Of a stretch of 26,186 nt of DNA, positions 22,855 through 26,186 are shown piece after piece. The notes beneath the pieces are model-generated. The model was not told where the DNA came from. It made no database searches and saw only the letters and a program-made list of their open reading frames with translations. How positions within the stretch are numbered: the stretch's first letter is position 1; every line of letters starts with the position of its first letter. The DNA comes from Polyangiaceae bacterium (GTDB lineage Bacteria > Myxococcota > Polyangia > Polyangiales > Polyangiaceae), in the NCBI GenBank assembly GCA_025936205.1, contig JAICTU010000056.1, forward strand, positions 1 through 26,186, in the 5' to 3' direction. Made by a program: the position numbers and the translations under genes.

Positions 22855-24714
22855 GTGAAGAACATCGAATGGAACGCAGGCCCGCAGAGCGCGGCACGAG
22901 CTCTCGTGACGTCACGACTCGGAGCCAGTCCGCTTTCGAACCAGCTGTGTGTGTTCCGAGTCTGGGCACCGCAGGCGCAGCGCGTCGAGGTCAAGCTGGT
23001 GGATTCCGGTCGGATCGAGCCGCTGCAGTCGAGCGGAGACGGACACTTCGCCGCGACGCTCTCCGACGTGCCGGTGGGTGCAGCGTACTTCTATCTCCTA
23101 GACGGGGAGCGAGAACGCCCCGACCCGGCATCTCGAGAGCAACGGAACGGCGTACACGGCCCGTCTCGAGTGTGCGACCTGGCAGCGCACGCCTGGCACG
23201 ACCGCTCCTGGCGCGGCCTGCCGCTGCGCGACTACGTGATCTACGAGCTGCACGTCGGCACCTTCTCGCGCCCGGGCACGTTCGACGCGGTCATCCCCGA
23301 GCTGGAGCGCTTGCGCGCGCTCGGGATCACCGCACTGGAGATCATGCCCGTGGCGCAGTTTCCCGGGACCCGCAATTGGGGATACGATGGCGTATACCCG
23401 TTTGCCGTCCAGGATTCCTACGGCGGAGCTCGCGGGCTGCAGCGCCTGGTCGACGCCTGCCATCAGGCGGGCCTCGCTGTCGTGCTGGACGTGGTCTACA
23501 ACCATCTCGGTCCCGAAGGAAACTACCTGCGCGACTTCGGTCCCTACTTCACCGACCGCTACTCCACGCCCTGGGGCGCTGCCCTCAACTTCGATGGCGC
23601 TGAAAACGAGGGGGTGCGTCGCTTCTTCATCGAGAACGCGCTGCAATGGATCGAAGATTTTCACATGGATGCGCTGCGCCTGGACGCAGTGCACGCCATC
23701 ATCGATTTCTCGGCTCGCCCCTTCCTGGAGGAGCTGGCGGACACGTTGCGCGAGCACGGCGAGCGCCTCGGGCGCCGGCCCTATCTGATCGCCGAATCCG
23801 ATCTGAATGACCCGCGCCTGGTACGTCCCGGCTCGCTGGGAGGCCAGGGCCTGGACGCGGTCTGGTCCGATGACTTCCATCACGCGGCCCACTCGCTGCT
23901 GACGGGGGAGACGTCCGGGTACTACGCCGATTTTGGGCGCGTGGAAGACCTCGCCCGCGCCTTCCAGAGTGGAATGAGCCGCCCGGGTGAGTACTCGCAG
24001 CACCGGCGTCGCCGCCATGGGCGGCCGGGAGCAGTGCTCCTCCCCGAGCAAGGTGTGGTTTGCGTCCAGAACCATGACCAGATCGGCAATCGGCTGCTGG
24101 GTGAACGCTCTGGAGCGCTGCTCAGCTTCGAGCAGCAGAAGCTCGCCGCTGCCCTGCTCTGCCTCTCACCTCATTTGCCGCTCTTGTTCATGGGCGAGGA
24201 GTATGGCGAGACCGCGCCCTTCCAGTACTTCATCAGCCACGGCGATGAGAGCCTGTTGCAGGCAGTACGCAAGGGCCGCTGCGAGGAGTTCGCGAGCTTC
24301 GGCTGGACCGAGACCCCGCCCGACCCGGCGGCGGCCGATACTTTCGAGCGCTGCATTCTGCGCCCGGAGCTGGCGGCGAGCGGGCAGCATCAGCTGTTGC
24401 AGAACTGGTACAGAGCGCTGCTGCGGCTGAGGGCAAGCTTGCCGCGCGAGCTCCCGGACGAATGCGTCGCTTTTGAGGCCCAGCGCGTACTCTTCGTGCG
24501 CCGCCGGCAGCACGCATGGATGGCTTACTCCTTTTCGGAGCAACCGAGTGAGCTGGTGCTGCCAGTGCTTCCTGGAGGCTGGCAGGTCCTGCTCTCCTCC
24601 GCGGACGCGGAGTGGGGCGGCGCTGGCCGTAGGGGTCCCGCCCTGCTGGAGGCGGGAGAGGTCCACCTTCCACCACATTCGTTTCTGTGCTGCGGCCGAC
24701 CAACGGCCAAGTGA
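22855..24714 (+). CDS. treZ: Malto-oligosyltrehalose trehalohydrolase
   Basis: A 619-residue GH13 enzyme that releases trehalose from maltooligosyl-trehalose made by TreY, in the cytoplasm. A carbohydrate-binding-like N-terminal domain (about 30-110) with VFRVWAPQAQRVEVKL is followed by the catalytic barrel: YELHVGTF (130-137), DVVYNHLGPEGNY (212-224), MDALRLDAVH (271-280, nucleophile Asp277), AESDLNDPRL (313-322, acid/base Glu314) and NHDQIG (406-411, Asp408). All catalytic residues are intact. The SDLND and VWSDDFHHAAH stretches distinguish TreZ from glycogen branching and debranching enzymes. GTG 22855 is preceded by GAGGGA at eleven bases. The first 25 residues are not conserved. treX and treY are not in the window. 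Confidence 0.93.
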   Translation: MKNIEWNAGPQSAARALVTSRLGASPLSNQLCVFRVWAPQAQRVEVKLVDSGRIEPLQSSGDGHFAATLSDVPVGAAYFYLLDGERERPDPASREQRNGVHGPSRVCDLAAHAWHDRSWRGLPLRDYVIYELHVGTFSRPGTFDAVIPELERLRALGITALEIMPVAQFPGTRNWGYDGVYPFAVQDSYGGARGLQRLVDACHQAGLAVVLDVVYNHLGPEGNYLRDFGPYFTDRYSTPWGAALNFDGAENEGVRRFFIENALQWIEDFHMDALRLDAVHAIIDFSARPFLEELADTLREHGERLGRRPYLIAESDLNDPRLVRPGSLGGQGLDAVWSDDFHHAAHSLLTGETSGYYADFGRVEDLARAFQSGMSRPGEYSQHRRRRHGRPGAVLLPEQGVVCVQNHDQIGNRLLGERSGALLSFEQQKLAAALLCLSPHLPLLFMGEEYGETAPFQYFISHGDESLLQAVRKGRCEEFASFGWTETPPDPAAADTFERCILRPELAASGQHQLLQNWYRALLRLRASLPRELPDECVAFEAQRVLFVRRRQHAWMAYSFSEQPSELVLPVLPGGWQVLLSSADAEWGGAGRRGPALLEAGEVHLPPHSFLCCGRPTAK

Positions 24715-24741
24715 ATCACCCATCTTGCTCAGTGAGGAAAT

Positions 24742-25206
24742 ATGGAAAGTCGCGCTCGGTTCGCAGGCCACCCCATTCACCAGATGATGGTGACACTACC
24801 CATTGGCGCCTTTGGCATGGCCGTTAGCAGCGATGCGTTGAGTGCCGGCCGCCGACGGCGCGGATATGAGTTCACCGCCGCCCGCGCCATCGACTTCGGT
24901 CTGATCAGTGCCGCCATTGCGGCGCCCTTTGGCTTGGTGGACTGGCTCGCGATTCCCCCAGGCACCCGCGCGAAGCGGGTGGGACTTTGGCACGCGCTCG
25001 GCAATGCGGCCTTGCTGGGTCTGTTTGCGGGTTCCCGCTATCTGCGCGCGCGCCACGATCGGCGCGCGCAGTGGCTGGCCGGCGCCGGCATGCTTTTGGG
25101 CGGTGTGACAGCCTGGCTCGGCGGGGAGCTCATCAATCGTCACGGCGTGGGTGTCGCCGATTCGATGGGCTTGCAAGAGCCCAGCTCGCTCGCGCGGCGG
25201 CATTGA
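24742..25206 (+). CDS. DUF2231 membrane protein
   Basis: A 154-residue protein with four hydrophobic helices and the DUF2231 N-terminus HPIHQMMVTLPIGAFGMAV. The paired histidines of GHPIH and the WHALGN segment are conserved in the family, which resembles small haem- or quinone-associated membrane proteins, although its function is not established. The C-terminus has GGVTAWLGGELINRHGVGV, the family's usual last helix and GGxLVYxxGVGV-like loop. ATG 24742 follows GAGGAAAT, a good ribosome binding site, 27 bp after the treZ stop; co-transcription is likely. Confidence 0.9.
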   Translation: MESRARFAGHPIHQMMVTLPIGAFGMAVSSDALSAGRRRRGYEFTAARAIDFGLISAAIAAPFGLVDWLAIPPGTRAKRVGLWHALGNAALLGLFAGSRYLRARHDRRAQWLAGAGMLLGGVTAWLGGELINRHGVGVADSMGLQEPSSLARRH

Positions 25207-25229
25207 ACCCGGTCAGAACGGCGGCCAGC

Positions 25230-25925
25230 ATGCTGGAAGAATGGCTCGCGCCCGCGTCTGTCCACGAGTTCGTCCAAGGTTACTTCGGGCGCACTCCGCA
25301 TGCACGCCCCGGTACCGCAGCCGGTGCGGTTCCCTGGTTTGACTGGACCGTGCTGGGCCGCGTTCTGGCGCAGCTGCCCACCGACATGCTCGTTGCCTCA
25401 CGCGGGCGCCTCGTCGATGTACCAGCACCCCGAAACCTGTCCGACGTTCACCAGCTGATGGCGGCCCGGCTGGGCCTGGTGATCCGCAAGGCCGAGCGAC
25501 ACGACCCGCAGCTGGCGCAGCTGGCGCGCGCCTTCGCTCGGGATCTGCCCGGCGAGGTCCACGTTCAACTCTACGTGACTCCGGCGGGCACCCAGAGTTT
25601 CGGTTGGCACTACGACTTCGAGGACGTCTTCATCGCCCAGACGGTGGGGATGAAGGACTATCACTTTCGCGACAACACAGTAGCGCGGGGCACGGCCATC
25701 GGCACCCAGCCCGATTTCAGCTGCATCCGTAGGGAGACTTCCCCGCTGTTCGGCTCCCAGCTGATCCCCGGCGACTGGTTGTATATCCCGCGCCGCTGGT
25801 GGCACCTCGTCCACTCGCGAGAGGACTCGCTTTCCATTTCGATCGGCGTGCTTCCCGCCGACCTTCCGGACGCACCCACGAGGGGGCGCGTCCGGGAGAG
25901 CCGTGGACCATCAGCGATTGGCTGA
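25230..25925 (+). CDS. JmjC-like cupin protein
   Basis: A 231-residue cupin of the JmjC/Cupin_4 type (2-oxoglutarate- and Fe(II)-dependent oxygenase fold, related to ribosomal-protein hydroxylases). The metal-binding set is visible: His127 and Asp129 in GWHYDFEDVF, and His192 in PRRWWHLVHS, with strand ISIGVL after it. VQLYVTPAGTQSFG leads into the metal site as in the family. The C-terminal winged-helix domain of larger relatives is absent, so this is a compact form. ATG 25230 (MLEEWLAP) is the most plausible start; the frame is open further upstream inside the DUF2231 gene, and the ribosome binding site is weak. Its end overlaps the DUF4142 gene by 15 bp, tail to tail. Hydroxylation of a protein residue is the family precedent; the target is unknown. 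Confidence 0.82.
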   Translation: MLEEWLAPASVHEFVQGYFGRTPHARPGTAAGAVPWFDWTVLGRVLAQLPTDMLVASRGRLVDVPAPRNLSDVHQLMAARLGLVIRKAERHDPQLAQLARAFARDLPGEVHVQLYVTPAGTQSFGWHYDFEDVFIAQTVGMKDYHFRDNTVARGTAIGTQPDFSCIRRETSPLFGSQLIPGDWLYIPRRWWHLVHSREDSLSISIGVLPADLPDAPTRGRVRESRGPSAIG

Positions 25926-26186
25926 GCGCTCAGACGTCGAGCTATCGCGGGACCGTGAGCTCTGAGAGCTGGAGGATCCCAGCTCCTTTTGCAAGCGTTC
26001 GGCCTGAGCCAAGTGGTCCTGCACCTTGGGCTTCAACTTCTCGAGATAGGCACGCAGGGCGGGATCCTTGGCCGCGGGCAGCAGCTTCTGGTCGATATCG
26101 TTCAGCACCTTTCGGTGCTCATCGCACTGCAGTTCGATGTAGGCGCGATCGAACTCGGCGCCGCTCTTCTGTTGCAGCGACGAGAG
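25911..26186 (-). CDS. DUF4142 protein (C-terminal part, 5' partial)
   Basis: The 91 visible residues run from the window edge to TGA at 25911. EFDRAYIELQCDEHRKVLND, then AKDPALRAYLEKLKPKVQDH and LAQAERLQKEL, are the second half of the DUF4142 four-helix bundle, a ferritin-like fold found in secreted or periplasmic proteins. The tail is a low-complexity Ser/Arg run. The N-terminus, including any signal peptide, lies beyond the right edge. It converges on the cupin gene with a 15-bp overlap. DUF4142 proteins cluster with stress genes in soil bacteria and no activity is established. Confidence 0.88.
   Translation of the reverse strand, partial: LSSLQQKSGAEFDRAYIELQCDEHRKVLNDIDQKLLPAAKDPALRAYLEKLKPKVQDHLAQAERLQKELGSSSSQSSRSRDSSTSERSANR

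Noticed and set aside
1..26186. CRISPR arrays, insertion sequences, tRNA or rRNA genes, prophage or att sites
   Set aside because: I looked for repeated spacers, transposase frames with inverted ends, cloverleaf-like sequences and integrases and saw none.

Overview
The window is GC-rich, densely coded bacterial chromosome. The gene content is typical of a free-living soil or environmental Pseudomonadota: sigma54-like promoters, a CgeB-type glycan operon, manganese catalase with an Nramp transporter, TreZ, and PolX/PHP, DUF2231, DUF4142 and YetF-like genes. I cannot assign a genus from the sequence alone.

Region 1 (about 1-14193) is a polysaccharide or glycoconjugate locus. A BioF2/CelD-like GNAT acetyltransferase is cut by the left edge on the + strand. 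Converging on it is a run of twelve minus-strand genes, transcribed from 14193 down to 689. In order of transcription they are: a dTDP-rhamnose-4-epimerase-like protein, a CDP-paratose-2-epimerase-like protein, a B12-binding radical SAM protein, a family-4-type glycosyltransferase, three CgeB-like glycosyltransferases, a UDP-glucuronate decarboxylase (UDP-xylose synthase), an HD-domain protein, a CmoB-like methyltransferase, a small glycoside hydrolase and an MsbA-type ABC exporter. Nine of the eleven junctions overlap by 1-19 bp, mostly as ATGA or GTGA. This implies one translationally coupled pathway that makes nucleotide sugars (UDP-xylose and probably a 6-deoxyhexose), assembles and modifies an oligosaccharide or glycolipid, and exports it. 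From memory, unchecked, the methyltransferase and radical SAM protein resemble TIGRFAM families defined on such clusters (TIGR04290 and TIGR04295, the latter tied to a 'rhizo-twelve' system). The glycoside hydrolase is the most striking gene: its segments appear in circularly permuted order relative to a normal clan-A barrel.

Region 2 (14194-14746) is the largest gap. It holds a probable promoter at each end and no gene I can support.

Region 3 (14747-18636) has a YihY/BrkB membrane protein on the + strand. Converging on it is a minus-strand set: a short-chain dehydrogenase, a PolX-type protein and a small PQ-loop (SemiSWEET-like) membrane protein. The PolX protein keeps its PHP nuclease residues but has replaced all three catalytic aspartates of the polymerase palm.

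Region 4 (18637-26186) is mostly stress and metal physiology. It holds a small membrane protein, a coupled manganese catalase-MntH pair (minus), a CBS-domain protein behind a good sigma54-like promoter, a frameshifted and truncated YetF/DUF421 pseudogene, TreZ without TreX or TreY, a DUF2231 membrane protein, a JmjC-like cupin, and the C-terminal part of a DUF4142 protein cut by the right edge.
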